From Chitinophaga lutea (GTDB lineage Bacteria > Bacteroidota > Bacteroidia > Chitinophagales > Chitinophagaceae): a stretch of DNA of 64,000 bases. The stretch covers positions 1,302,001 through 1,366,000 of the forward strand of contig NZ_RPDH01000001.1 of assembly GCF_003813775.1 (NCBI RefSeq), written 5' to 3'. Shown here piece after piece: positions 27,698 through 36,604 of this stretch. Both the position numbers and the translations under genes were made by a program. The stretch's first letter is position 1. The number at the start of each line of letters is the position of its first letter. Below the pieces are notes generated by a model. The model saw nothing but the letters and a program-made list of their open reading frames with translations, was not told the DNA's origin and searched no databases.

Positions 27698-29515
27698 ATG
27701 TTCAAATACCTTCTGACGCTCTGTTGCCTGACCGCCTGGCTGCTGCCGGCCGGCGCGCAATACACCACCGGCAATGCCCACTCTCACAACGACTACCTCC
27801 AGGCCAGGCCTTTCAGCCTTGCTTTCGAAAAAGGCTACGGCTCCATAGAGGCGGACGTTTTTGAAAGGAGCGGCGAACTGTATGTGGCCCACACGGCAGC
27901 CGAAATCGACACGGCCCGCACCCTGCGCCGGTTGTACCTGCAGCCGCTACAGCAGATGCTCGAAGAGAAAAAGGGCGTGTTCGGCGAATCGAAACAGGTG
28001 CTCCAAATCCTCATCGATTTTAAAACCGCAGGTGTGCCCACCATGCAGGCACTCCTGCAACAGCTGCAGGCTTTTCCCGCTCTCACCGCGCACCCACGGG
28101 TGCAACTGGTGATCAGCGGCAGCCGGCCCGACGTTTCCCTCTGGAGCTCCTATCCTCCCTATATCTATTTCGACGGTTTACCCTCCGTACAATACACTGC
28201 GGAGCAATTGCAGCGCATCCCGCTGTTCAGCGACAACTTCAGGAACTACACCCAGTGGAATGGCAAAGGCGCCCTGGTGAAAGAAGACAAGGCCAAAATA
28301 GACGCCGTGCTCGGGAAGGTGCATGGCCTGCAAAAGAAGTTCCGCTTCTGGGCCACACCGGATGAGGTGAATGCCTGGAAAACCATGATCAACCTGGGAG
28401 TAGATTATATCAACACTGACAAAGTGGATGAGCTGGCTAACTACCTGCAGCGCCGCGTACAGGCACAATACCAGGCCACCGCACCGCACGCCGTGTACAT
28501 GCCCAAGTACCGCAACAACGACGGCAACACCAGAGTAAAAAATGTCATCCTGCTCATCGGCGACGGCATGGGCCTCGCCCAGACCTACGCCGGATACACC
28601 GCCAACTTCGGCAACCTCAACCTGTTCCAGCTGCTGAACATCGGGTTTTCAAAAACCTCCTCGTCCAACAGCTACATCACAGACTCCGCGGCTGGCGGCA
28701 CGGCCATGGCATCCGGCAAAAAAACCAATAACCGCTACATCGGCATGGATGCTACCGGCGTACACCATCCTGCCATACCCGACCTCATTGCCCCGCTGAA
28801 GATGGCCAGCGGCCTCATCAGTTCCGGCGACATCACCGATGCCACCCCCGCCGCGTTTTACGGGCACGTGAAAGATCGCAGCATGTCCAAAGAAATTGCG
28901 CAGGATTTTTTGAAGAGCCCCGTGAACCTGATGATCGGCGCCGGCGGCAAACACTTCACCGCCATCAGCGAACAGCTGCAGGCGAAAGGTTACCGCTATG
29001 CCACGCAGCTCTCCGCGCTCGACACCATTCGCGGCAACCGTTACCTGGTACTGGCCGACAGCGCCGCGCTGACCATGCAGAAAGGCCGTGGTGATTTTTT
29101 ACAGCGCTCGCTGAAGAAAGCGCTGCAAACGCTCGCGCCGCAGAAAGAAGGATTTTTCCTGATGCTGGAAGCGGCACAGATCGACTGGGGTGGTCACGCC
29201 AACTCAGTGCCTTACCTCACTACGGAGATGCTTGATTTTGACCGCACCATCGGCGCCGCGCTGGAGTTTGCGGACAGTAACGGGGAAACGCTGGTGATCG
29301 TCACCGCCGATCATGAAACCGGCGGCCTCAGCCTGCTCGACGGCAGTATCAGCAAGGGGTATGTAGATGGCGCCTTCAGCACCACCGATCACTCCGGTAT
29401 CATGGTGCCCGTGTTCGCGTATGGCCCCCGCTCCATGAGCTTCAGAGGCGTTTATGAGAACACCGCCATTTTTGAAAAGATCATGCAGGCTATCCGGCAG
29501 AGCCGCTCAAAATAG
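27698..29515 (+). CDS. AIM6-like (GDPD/PLC-type) domain fused to alkaline phosphatase, exported
   Basis: A 605-residue protein with a signal peptide (about 1-20). The N-terminal domain (about 25-265) starts with HSHNDYLQARPFSLAFEKGY and resembles the AIM6/phosphodiesterase TIM barrel. The C-terminal alkaline phosphatase domain (about 280-600) has LIGDGMGLAQTYAGY, the nucleophile Ser in YITDSAAGGTAM (about 328), and TADHETGG (about 537). The combination suggests sequential release of phosphate from an organic phosphodiester outside the cytoplasm. The stop overlaps the convergent SRPBCC gene by 9 bp. No PHO box can be recognised. Confidence 0.92.
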   Translation: MFKYLLTLCCLTAWLLPAGAQYTTGNAHSHNDYLQARPFSLAFEKGYGSIEADVFERSGELYVAHTAAEIDTARTLRRLYLQPLQQMLEEKKGVFGESKQVLQILIDFKTAGVPTMQALLQQLQAFPALTAHPRVQLVISGSRPDVSLWSSYPPYIYFDGLPSVQYTAEQLQRIPLFSDNFRNYTQWNGKGALVKEDKAKIDAVLGKVHGLQKKFRFWATPDEVNAWKTMINLGVDYINTDKVDELANYLQRRVQAQYQATAPHAVYMPKYRNNDGNTRVKNVILLIGDGMGLAQTYAGYTANFGNLNLFQLLNIGFSKTSSSNSYITDSAAGGTAMASGKKTNNRYIGMDATGVHHPAIPDLIAPLKMASGLISSGDITDATPAAFYGHVKDRSMSKEIAQDFLKSPVNLMIGAGGKHFTAISEQLQAKGYRYATQLSALDTIRGNRYLVLADSAALTMQKGRGDFLQRSLKKALQTLAPQKEGFFLMLEAAQIDWGGHANSVPYLTTEMLDFDRTIGAALEFADSNGETLVIVTADHETGGLSLLDGSISKGYVDGAFSTTDHSGIMVPVFAYGPRSMSFRGVYENTAIFEKIMQAIRQSRSK

Positions 29516-30280
29516 TTCATTCAGTTTTTGCTCCCAGCGCTGTTCCAGTGCTTTCACCTCCGCTTCGGGCACGCCATAGGCGCCGATCCATACCCATATC
29601 GTGATACCCGCATCCGGCATAAAACGTTCGGCGGTGAGCCGGAACATGGCATTGTTGAGGGACTCCAGGGTGCCGCAGAGATCCTGCGGCGGGTTGAGAT
29701 ATACCAGCTGGCCTTCGTACACCTCACCTAACGGCGTGGCATACACGTACCGGTCTCCCTTCACCGACACCCCTTCTTTCGTTAGCGTGTTCCATACCTG
29801 CTGCAGCGGCAGTTTGATATTGATTTGCGCCAGCGCCACCACCCGGTCTTTTCCCGCGTGATGCTCGAGGTAGTGCTGGAGGCTGAGCGACTCCGTATCC
29901 CAGCCGCGGCGTACGCCATCGTAAATTTCATCCCAGCCGCTTTCGCCCCCGAAACCGGCATGCACGATGCGGAGCAGCGTTTTGCCATCCTTTGCTTCCA
30001 GGAAAAATTCCACGGCCAGCCTGCGCGGTACATCGGACACCATCCGGTGATGGTCCTGGTTGTAACCCAGCCGCAGATATTTGTTTTGTTGTTGTTCTTC
30101 AATTTCCATCTGCCAGTCCACGCCACCGCCCCACGAAAGATCGATCCGGCCGTTGTTGACGCTGGCTTTCAGGGGAAACCAGCGTTCCAGTTCTTGGGCA
30201 TCCGTCAGCGCTTTCCAGACCGCTTCAACGGGCGCGTTGATTTCTCTGGTTGCATGTACGGATCTGTCTGTGTTTTTCAT
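29507..30280 (-). CDS. SRPBCC/AHSA1-type protein, probably two domains
   Basis: The start at ATG 30280 (MKNTDRSVHATREINAPVEAVW) gives 257 residues; the frame to 30364 adds 28 unlikely residues. Residues 5-140 form an AHSA1-like START domain (TREINAPVEAVWKALTDAQELERWF), and 150-257 look like a second, diverged copy (INIKLPLQQVWNTLTKEGVS). Such proteins bind hydrophobic ligands in a helix-grip pocket. It is the second gene of a minus operon after an ArsR-like regulator, a very common pairing in which the regulator controls the START protein. Ligand unknown. Confidence 0.88.
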   Translation of the reverse strand: MKNTDRSVHATREINAPVEAVWKALTDAQELERWFPLKASVNNGRIDLSWGGGVDWQMEIEEQQQNKYLRLGYNQDHHRMVSDVPRRLAVEFFLEAKDGKTLLRIVHAGFGGESGWDEIYDGVRRGWDTESLSLQHYLEHHAGKDRVVALAQINIKLPLQQVWNTLTKEGVSVKGDRYVYATPLGEVYEGQLVYLNPPQDLCGTLESLNNAMFRLTAERFMPDAGITIWVWIGAYGVPEAEVKALEQRWEQKLNELF

Positions 30281-30375
30281 AACGAAGGTTTTGAAAGATG
30301 AATATCGGACCGTAGCGATAAAGAAGGGATAAGAAGTACATCTCCCGTTCAACACGGCATCCACATCCGCCGTGT

Positions 30376-30963
30376 CTATTTTTCATGCTGCGGCTTTTTC
30401 AGCACCGGGTGTGAGAACAGGTGAAACTGATACGCTCTTCCATCCGGGTCTTTATCCGTATGATATTTACCTGCCAGTTTGCTGATGGTTTTGGCCAGCT
30501 CTTCCGTAAACGCCTGCAGTTGATCGGGACTCGAAAAACGGACTTCCGTCTGCATGGTGAACGTGGGCAGTTTTTTCTTCGCTTTTTGTGCGCCGGTCTG
30601 TAGAGCCGCAACATCCTGTATCAGTTGCGAGGCAGCAGACACGAGGTAAGCCGACGAAAATTTATCCTGCACCGCAGCCGGATCTACCTCCGCCGTGTTC
30701 AGCACCACCATGTACGAACGCGATGTTGCGCGCAGGATGCGTTCCGTACAGTTCCCTTTCCGCCGTTCCTCCACAAGCTCTACCAGTTCGTTTTTCTCCA
30801 GCTCTTTCAGGTGATAATTGAGTTGCTGCCGGGGCAGGTTCAGTACCCGCGACAGGCTGGCTGCGGAGTTGGGCTCCCGGAGTTCCTCCAGGATACGGAT
30901 GCGCAGGGGATTCAGCATGGCCGCAGCCACCTGCGTGTCCTGGATAAAGTTGTGCGCTTTCAT
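30376..30963 (-). CDS. ArsR/HTH_20-type winged-helix regulator
   Basis: A 195-residue regulator. The N-terminal winged helix is about 12-85 (MLNPLRIRILEELREPNSAAS, LPRQQLNYHLKELEKNELVE). The C-terminal part (about 95-195) is an unassigned alpha/beta segment. It has no Cys pair typical of metal-sensing ArsR. It is transcribed towards the SRPBCC gene (95-bp gap). An AATATTT-N8-AAATATT palindrome lies just upstream of its start (30984-31005) and may be its operator. Confidence 0.87.
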   Translation of the reverse strand: MKAHNFIQDTQVAAAMLNPLRIRILEELREPNSAASLSRVLNLPRQQLNYHLKELEKNELVELVEERRKGNCTERILRATSRSYMVVLNTAEVDPAAVQDKFSSAYLVSAASQLIQDVAALQTGAQKAKKKLPTFTMQTEVRFSSPDQLQAFTEELAKTISKLAGKYHTDKDPDGRAYQFHLFSHPVLKKPQHEK

Positions 30964-30983
30964 ATCCCTAAATTACACCGAAA

Positions 30984-31005
30984 AATATTTTTTTCAAGAA
31001 ATATT
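30984..31005. promoter_or_regulatory. Inverted repeat upstream of the HTH_20 regulator
   Basis: AATATTT (30984-30990) and AAATATT (30999-31005) form a 7-bp inverted repeat with an 8-bp spacer, 20 bp upstream of the regulator's ATG. It lies in the divergent promoter region shared with a small membrane protein gene. The arms are AT-rich, so a chance match cannot be excluded. Confidence 0.4.
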
Positions 31006-31157
31006 CTATGTACGGAAAACAAACTGATTTGCGCCACCATACACATATGATAAATAAATAATTGAAAAATGAGTACGAAGGTGTTATTTCTATTCAGTAT
31101 GAATTAGTTAAATTGTATATACCCGCTGTCATCAGCCGAAATCTAAATCCTGTTGCT

Positions 31158-31643
31158 ATGCAATTTTCCACCAGTCGCCCCGGGGCCGGCGCCGTACTGC
31201 TGACGGGTATCACCGTGGGCATACTGGATGGGGCTGCTGCCCTTCTGAATGCGTGGTTCAGATCCGCAATTCCACCTGCAAGAGTTTTTCAGTACATCGC
31301 AAGCGCCATGTTTGGCAGAGACGCTTATAGCGGCGGCGGAGGCACGATTGCCGCCGGTGTTTTCCTGCACTTCCTGGTAGCTATTATCTGGAGCGCTATT
31401 TTCTTCGTCGCCTTTCCACGGATACCTGTATTGCGCCGCAATAAGTGGCTGGTAGGCTGCGCCTACGGCATCGCGGTGTGGCTCCTCATGAACTTCGTGG
31501 TGTTGCCGCTGACGCAGGTGCCACCGCTGAATTTCACCTGGCAGGGTGTTGTTACGGGCCTGCTGATTCATATGTTCGTAGTAGGCGTTACTATCGTTTT
31601 CATGGTGCGGCGCTGGTATAGAGCCGATATGGCGCTGGATTAA
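31158..31643 (+). CDS. Small polytopic membrane protein, function unknown
   Basis: A 161-residue protein starting at ATG 31158 (MQFSTSRPGAGAVLLTG); the frame from 31062 adds 32 residues of doubtful value. Four hydrophobic segments are seen, near residues 10-30, 62-85, 93-115 and 128-150. There is a Gly-rich loop (SGGGGTIAAG) and no catalytic motif. The pattern resembles small DUF1440/YagU-like membrane proteins, without certainty. It is divergent from the ArsR-like gene and followed by the tandem repeat array. Confidence 0.75.
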   Translation: MQFSTSRPGAGAVLLTGITVGILDGAAALLNAWFRSAIPPARVFQYIASAMFGRDAYSGGGGTIAAGVFLHFLVAIIWSAIFFVAFPRIPVLRRNKWLVGCAYGIAVWLLMNFVVLPLTQVPPLNFTWQGVVTGLLIHMFVVGVTIVFMVRRWYRADMALD

Positions 31644-31670
31644 AACGTTATTCACGGAAAGACTACCGCA

Positions 31671-32040
31671 GGGGTGATGACATTATATCCCTGTCTATAT
31701 CAGATGTGGAAATGATAGTCGGCAAAAGTACCCGCGCAGATCAAATGAGACATGAAATGACTAGCAACAGCATCACCGGGAGGTGACGACATTAAATCCT
31801 TGTGCTACTGAGATGTGGAAATGATGGTCGGCAAAAGCATCCCCACGGATCATATGAGATGTGAAATGACAACTAGCAACAGCATCACCGGAGGTGATAG
31901 CATTACCGTTTGCATGTGAGATGTGGAAAGGATAATCTACAACAGCATCCCCGGGAAAGATGACGCCTTGCCGATTTTACGTGTGAGATGAAGGGTAATC
32001 TGCAACAACATCCCCCGGGATAATATGACAGCCCTGCCGT
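31671..32040. repeat. Degenerate tandem repeat array with a 109-bp higher-order unit
   Basis: Copies of GAGATGTGGAAATGAT-like sequence begin at about 31702, 31747, 31810, 31856, 31918 and 31985. The spacings of about 46, 63, 46, 62 and 67 bp show alternating short and long units, so the first four copies are two 109-bp dimers. Each unit also carries CNGCAACAGCATCNCCGG-like sequence, and the long units end in GGTGANNNCATT. The array decays towards 32040. The dimer is not a multiple of three and reading frames shift between units, so it is not protein coding. It fills the 506-bp gap before a dienelactone hydrolase terminator. Confidence 0.85.
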
Positions 32041-32093
32041 CCATGAAAATCAGCCGGGCAATGTCCCGTCATTCCCGGGTTAAACACCGGCCA

Positions 32094-32125
32094 TAAAAAA
32101 AGGCTGGTCATCCGGCGACCAGCCT
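32094..32125 (-). terminator. Terminator of the dienelactone hydrolase operon
   Basis: AGGCTGGTC (32101-32109) pairs with GACCAGCCT (32117-32125). On the minus strand a run of seven Ts includes the stem end. It lies 24 bp after the hydrolase stop. Confidence 0.9.
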
Positions 32126-32149
32126 GTAATACATTTCTTCGACCACCGT

Positions 32150-33004
32150 TCAACTCAATGTTTCCTTAAATAATTTCAGCGTACGTTCCCACGCGAGTTT
32201 CGCCGCAGCTTCGTTGTAGCGAGCGGGCGATGCATCGTTATTGAAAGCGTGCTGGGCGCCCTTGTAAATGTACAATTCGTATTTTATGCCGGCGGCTTTC
32301 AACGCTGCTTCATAAGTGGGAATACCGGCGTTCACCCTTTCATCCATTTCACCGTAGTGCAGCAGCAGCCGGGCTTTTATTTTCGGTACATCCGCAGCAT
32401 CAGCCTGGCGGCCGTAATATGCCACGGCGGCTTTCAGTTCGGGATCAAGAACGGCCAGCTGGTTGGCCATGGCCCCACCCCAGCAGAATCCGACACAACC
32501 GGTTTTCCCATTACAGTCGGGCCTGCTTTTGAGGTACTCCAGCGATTTGAGATAGTTCCGCAGGTTCTGCGGCATATCGAGTTTGCCGATTAAAGTTCTG
32601 CCTTCGTCTTCATTGGCGGGCGTACCGCCGAAAACAGACAACGCATCCACGCCTAGCGCCAGGTAACCGGCCCTGGCTACGCGGCGTGTAACGTCTTTGA
32701 TGTGGGGCGTCAGCCCGCGGTTTTCATGTATCACCACCACTGCGCCATATTTACCTGCCGCCTTCGGTTTCACCAGCAGCCCTTTCATCGTAACGCCGTC
32801 GCCGGGGTACGACACTTCTTCCTCCGACAGATCGTCGGGGAGCGGCGCCGAAGCGGCCTTCGCGTAATTCGACTCCAGCAGCGGCAGCACCGCCATGGCG
32901 GCAGCCATTGTGCCGGTGAGCTTTACAAGGCGTTTGATAAAATCTTCGCGATTAAGCGGTTTGTGGGTATACTCATCAAAGAGGTTAATAATGCGTTGGT
33001 CCAT
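32150..33004 (-). CDS. Exported dienelactone hydrolase family protein
   Basis: A 284-residue alpha/beta hydrolase. An N-terminal signal-like stretch (about 20-50; FIKRLVKLTGTMAAAMAVLPLL) has the look of a Tat-type leader with a weak arginine motif. The catalytic nucleophile is Cys in GFCWGGAMAN, the Asp is in HYGEMDERV and the His in KGAQHAFNND. It is the last gene of an operon with an AhpD-like gene (27-bp gap) and a Crp-type regulator. The natural substrate is unknown. Confidence 0.92.
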   Translation of the reverse strand: MDQRIINLFDEYTHKPLNREDFIKRLVKLTGTMAAAMAVLPLLESNYAKAASAPLPDDLSEEEVSYPGDGVTMKGLLVKPKAAGKYGAVVVIHENRGLTPHIKDVTRRVARAGYLALGVDALSVFGGTPANEDEGRTLIGKLDMPQNLRNYLKSLEYLKSRPDCNGKTGCVGFCWGGAMANQLAVLDPELKAAVAYYGRQADAADVPKIKARLLLHYGEMDERVNAGIPTYEAALKAAGIKYELYIYKGAQHAFNNDASPARYNEAAAKLAWERTLKLFKETLS

Positions 33005-33031
33005 ATGATAGCATTTACAGAAAGATACGAA

Positions 33032-33466
33032 TTATTCCGGGCTCATGCGCGTGGAAACACCGATGCGGGTCCAGGCGTTGATGGTGATGATGGCCATGAT
33101 CAGCTGTGCCAGGTATTCTTCGTCGAACAGCTTTGCGGCGCGTTCGTACACCTCGTCGGAAACCTTGTTGTGAATGAGGGTCACTTCTTCCGTAAGCGCC
33201 AGGATGGCACGTTCTTCTTCGGTAAAAAAGGGCGTTTCTTCCCAAACGCTCAGGGCATACAGGCGCTGTTCCGTTTCGCCCAGTTTGCGGGCATCTTTCG
33301 TGTGGATGTTAACGCAATATGCACAGCCGTTGATCTGGGCGGCGCGGATGCGGATCAATTCGTGATGCAGCGGGCTGATGCGCGTGGTGGAGAGATATGA
33401 TTCCAGTGCCATCATGGCTTTGTATGCATCCGGAGATGCTTTTTTGATACGGATTCTGTCAGACAT
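33032..33466 (-). CDS. Carboxymuconolactone decarboxylase / AhpD-like protein
   Basis: The start at ATG 33466 (MSDRIRIKKASPDAYKAM) gives 144 residues. The AhpD-type redox motif is intact in GCAYCVNIHTKDARKLGE (CxxC followed by His). Such proteins act as alkylhydroperoxidase-like disulfide reductants. It lies 62 bp after the Crp/Fnr gene and 27 bp before the dienelactone hydrolase, forming one probable operon with a peroxide- or electrophile-related role. Confidence 0.93.
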   Translation of the reverse strand: MSDRIRIKKASPDAYKAMMALESYLSTTRISPLHHELIRIRAAQINGCAYCVNIHTKDARKLGETEQRLYALSVWEETPFFTEEERAILALTEEVTLIHNKVSDEVYERAAKLFDEEYLAQLIMAIITINAWTRIGVSTRMSPE

Positions 33467-33528
33467 TGTACTTCGTTTTTTGTACTGACAAAATTCGGCC
33501 ATACCGCCCTACAGAAAATTGAAGTAGT

Positions 33529-34104
33529 TCAAGAAATCCGTTTCGCCCTGATCTTGCTGAGAAATTCGGGTGTGAAGCCCAGGTACGAGGCCAACATGTA
33601 TTGCGGCACACGCTGCACGAAATCCGGGAAGGATGTGCTGAAATGTTCGTACCGTTCTTCTCCGGATTGCGAGAAGATGTATTTCACCCGCAGGTGCGCG
33701 GCGGCAAGCGCCTTCTCCAGCACGATGCGGAAATATTTTTCCAGTTGCGGCAGCTGCCTGAACAACTCATCCTGCACGGCCCGCGGCAGCACTGCCACGG
33801 TAACCGGCTCCACCGCCTGTATGAAAAACTGCGAAGGCGTTCGCCCTTCGAGGCTGTGATAATCGGTTATCCACCAGTCTTCGATCGCAAACAGGTGCAC
33901 CTGCTCCGTTTCTTTTTCCGTCATAAAATAGGACCGGCAGCAGCCTCTGATGATAAAATAATTGGCCGTACACACCTGTTTTTCTTTTAGCAGGAACGCT
34001 TTTTTCTTTAGTTCGCGCACTTCGATGAATTGTTCCAGCGTGGCCGCTTCCTCATCACTGAGCGGTACAAATCGGCGTATATGTGTAATGAGAGAAGAAA
34101 GCAT
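33529..34104 (-). CDS. Crp/Fnr family transcriptional regulator
   Basis: The start at ATG 34104 (MLSSLITHIRRFVPLSDEE) gives 191 residues. A cyclic-nucleotide-binding beta-barrel occupies about 10-125 (LLKEKQVCTANYFIIRGCCRSYFM), and the C-terminal helix-turn-helix is short and diverged (QYMLASYLGFTPEFLSKIRAKR). The arginine that contacts cAMP in CRP is not evident, as in many Bacteroidetes members. It heads the AhpD-like/dienelactone hydrolase operon and probably controls it. Confidence 0.92.
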   Translation of the reverse strand: MLSSLITHIRRFVPLSDEEAATLEQFIEVRELKKKAFLLKEKQVCTANYFIIRGCCRSYFMTEKETEQVHLFAIEDWWITDYHSLEGRTPSQFFIQAVEPVTVAVLPRAVQDELFRQLPQLEKYFRIVLEKALAAAHLRVKYIFSQSGEERYEHFSTSFPDFVQRVPQYMLASYLGFTPEFLSKIRAKRIS

Positions 34105-34256
34105 ATGATATCGATTACCCTGGGAGCAAAAGTATTTCAAATTCCGGGGGATTGAACAGCGTGGCGGAACTCTTCCGTCAATTCCTTTCTTGTTCGTTTC
34201 GGCGGGAAATGTTACCTTAAATCCATGTAACCGAATGCTGAATCAAACCCCCTGGT

Positions 34257-35162
34257 ATGCTGCTACGCGATAAGCTCTCATTGGTGGAGGTGTTTAGAAT
34301 TACGTGGAAGCTAGACTTCATGATCATCCTGGTATGCTCCCTGGCATATTTTGCAGACACTTACTGGCTCAAGCGCCATATTTCCATCCCCGTGAGCGTC
34401 ACCGGCGTACTGGGTACCGCCCTGGCTTTTTTTATCGGCTTTAACAATAACCAGGCGTACGACAGGTGGTGGGAAGGCCGCAAAATATGGGGCGCCATCG
34501 TCAACGATTCCCGCTCCTGGGCCCGTAACCTGCTGAACTACTGCGATAACGGCAAGGCCGGCGAAGTACCACACATCGCCCGCCGGATGATTTTCCGCCA
34601 CATTGCGTTCCTGCACGCCCTCAAAGCGAACCTCCGTAAAACAGGCGACCTGTATTACGAGGGCTACCTGAGTAAAAAAGAGGCGGAAGACGTAAGCAAC
34701 AGCCACAACATACCGAACGCCATCCTCAACATCCAGGCCGCCGACCTGCAGCAGCTGCGCGAGCTGGGCGCGGTAGACGGCTTCTGTTTCCGCGACCTCA
34801 ATGCACTGCTCACCCAGCAGTGCGATCACATGGGCGCGGCGGAGCGCATCCGCAACACCGTTTTTCCCCCGAGCTACCTCTTTTTCACCCGGGTTTTCAT
34901 CTGGTTCTTCGTGATACTCAATACGTTCATGCTGGCCGAGTCCATCGGCTACTGGTCGGTCGTCTTCGGCTGGGCCGTGGGCTTTGTGTTTCACGTCACC
35001 CACCAGAACGGCATCAGCATTATGAATCCCTTCGAACAGAACCCCATGTCGCTGCCGCTGGACAGCATCAGCCGTACGATAGAAATCAACCTGCTGGAGA
35101 TGTTGGGGCACCAGCCGCTACCATCGCCGGTGGAGCCGGTAGGCAAGCACTATTTACTTTAA
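34257..35162 (+). CDS. Bestrophin family anion channel
   Basis: A 301-residue membrane protein. The bestrophin hallmark FNNNQAYDRWWEGRKIWGAIV lies at about 62-82, after hydrophobic segments at about 20-38 and 42-60, and two more helices lie at about 215-255. The bacterial family forms pentameric channels permeable to anions or cations. It starts at ATG 34257, within a 152-bp divergent gap from the Crp-type gene. TTG-N20-TACCTTAA just upstream could be a weak promoter. Confidence 0.92.
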   Translation: MLLRDKLSLVEVFRITWKLDFMIILVCSLAYFADTYWLKRHISIPVSVTGVLGTALAFFIGFNNNQAYDRWWEGRKIWGAIVNDSRSWARNLLNYCDNGKAGEVPHIARRMIFRHIAFLHALKANLRKTGDLYYEGYLSKKEAEDVSNSHNIPNAILNIQAADLQQLRELGAVDGFCFRDLNALLTQQCDHMGAAERIRNTVFPPSYLFFTRVFIWFFVILNTFMLAESIGYWSVVFGWAVGFVFHVTHQNGISIMNPFEQNPMSLPLDSISRTIEINLLEMLGHQPLPSPVEPVGKHYLL

Positions 35163-35212
35163 CCTCCCGAAAAATTTCTGTAAATTACAAGTCCCTAATC
35201 CTGATGCCAATT

Positions 35213-36328
35213 ATGTCAACTCTGGATAGTCCAGCCATCATGAATTTTCAGGTTCTACCGGAGATGGAACCGTTTACGAGCACTTCCGAGGTACTGCCTG
35301 AAAAGTACAGTAACTACAGAATCGAGGGCACCAAAGTACATTATACTGAGGGGCCTTTCGGCGCATTCTTCAAACAGGAGGTGGTGGATACAGACTGGAT
35401 AATCGGCTGGCTGAATTTCGATATCAAAAAGAAAACAGACCTGTTCCCTATCACCCGTGACCCGCTGCTGGCACTCTACATCGGCCTGGAAGGGAATATT
35501 CCATGCGACCTGCAGGGCTCGGCAGACAAACTGATGCTCCCAGAGAAAAGGATGGGGTTTTATTATGTGCCGCCCAACGGGTTTAACCAGGCGCAGTTCG
35601 AACCGTTTCACTACACCTCGTTGTATATTTCGTTTTCGCATTCGTTCATCAGGCGTTTCCGGAACAAATATGAGTCGTTCCAACCGCTGCTGGACGTTCC
35701 GCTGCAACAGTTCCACGACTATCAACAGGCCTTCGGTACCCTGGCCGCGCGGCAGGAAGAGCAGGAAAGGTATAATGAACTGGGCGGCATGATCGACAAA
35801 CAGCAGAACCAGGAAGATGCGGGCAAACAGGGGCAGTTGCTCCCGCTGGGCAGCGAGCATACCGACATCATCCGGCAGATGCAGGGGTACGACCAGAACC
35901 CCGCCTGGCTCTCTTCGTACCTGTACGGACAGATCTGGCTGATGATCGTGAGTTACTTCAACAAAATGACGGAACGCGCCCAGTTGTCGAAAGACCTGCT
36001 GGATGCGGTGGATTTTATCCAGATGAACTATGCCGCGCTTAATAAAAAGAGCCAGCCCATCACGCCCACGGACGTATGCGGCGCGCTGAAAGCAGACCCC
36101 AGGGACCTGAACAGGCTGTTCAACGACCGGTTCGGGCAGAATATGCGCGAATACCTGACCAACTACCGCTATTCGGAGGCCAAATTCCGCCTTCGCCGCA
36201 CCGATAACAAATTGAATGTCATTGCCGAAGAAACCGGTCTGTCCGGCGCCTCCCACCTCACCAAACTCATCCGGGCCGAGCACGGCATGACCCCGGCCGA
36301 ATACCGGATCCGGTTCCGGGGTTATTGA
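35213..36328 (+). CDS. AraC-type transcriptional regulator
   Basis: A 371-residue protein starting at ATG 35213; an in-frame ATG lies 9 bp upstream and another 27 bp downstream. The frame stays open far upstream inside the bestrophin gene, which is a shadow. The C-terminal AraC DNA-binding domain (about 280-370) has LNRLFNDRFGQNMREYLTNYRYSEA and the second helix pair in LNVIAEETGLSGASHLTKLIRAEHGMTPAEYR. The N-terminal two-thirds is an unassigned sensory region with a Gln/Glu-rich stretch (about 180-220). Target genes cannot be inferred from context. Confidence 0.9.
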   Translation: MSTLDSPAIMNFQVLPEMEPFTSTSEVLPEKYSNYRIEGTKVHYTEGPFGAFFKQEVVDTDWIIGWLNFDIKKKTDLFPITRDPLLALYIGLEGNIPCDLQGSADKLMLPEKRMGFYYVPPNGFNQAQFEPFHYTSLYISFSHSFIRRFRNKYESFQPLLDVPLQQFHDYQQAFGTLAARQEEQERYNELGGMIDKQQNQEDAGKQGQLLPLGSEHTDIIRQMQGYDQNPAWLSSYLYGQIWLMIVSYFNKMTERAQLSKDLLDAVDFIQMNYAALNKKSQPITPTDVCGALKADPRDLNRLFNDRFGQNMREYLTNYRYSEAKFRLRRTDNKLNVIAEETGLSGASHLTKLIRAEHGMTPAEYRIRFRGY

Positions 36329-36570
36329 TCTGCGTGCAAAAAAATCACTTCGTACAATAATTCCTGCGGGAAATACAACAGGGCGCCCTACAATTCGCAG
36401 CATCTTTGCTGTGTTGAAGCAATATGCCCTCTTTCAATATAACTAGTAGTGTTTTTTCTCCAATTTAGCTTATAACAATACGCCCCTGACCGGGCTTTCC
36501 AATTGATCTTAAGACAACCTTATCAGACAAATCCCCCTTCCTTTTCCAAGCTTGAGACAAGAATCCAGAT

Positions 36571-36604
36571 ACAGCCCCGGCACCACCGGGGTTGCTGTCT
36601 TTTA
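36571..36604 (+). terminator. Candidate terminator downstream of the AraC-type gene
   Basis: ACAGCCCCGG (36571-36580) can pair with CCGGGGTTGCTGT (36586-36598) with a 2-base bulge, followed by CTTTTA. It lies 240 bp after the AraC stop and directly beside the stop of the convergent hydrolase gene. Confidence 0.5.

Noticed and set aside
31671..32040. CRISPR array
   Set aside because: Repeat copies are degenerate and vary in spacing, no constant 20-40-bp repeat with equal spacers exists, and no cas genes are in the window.
34820..35212. Extended N-terminus of the AraC-type regulator
   Set aside because: The open frame runs back through the bestrophin gene in another frame; the real start is at 35213 (or 35204).
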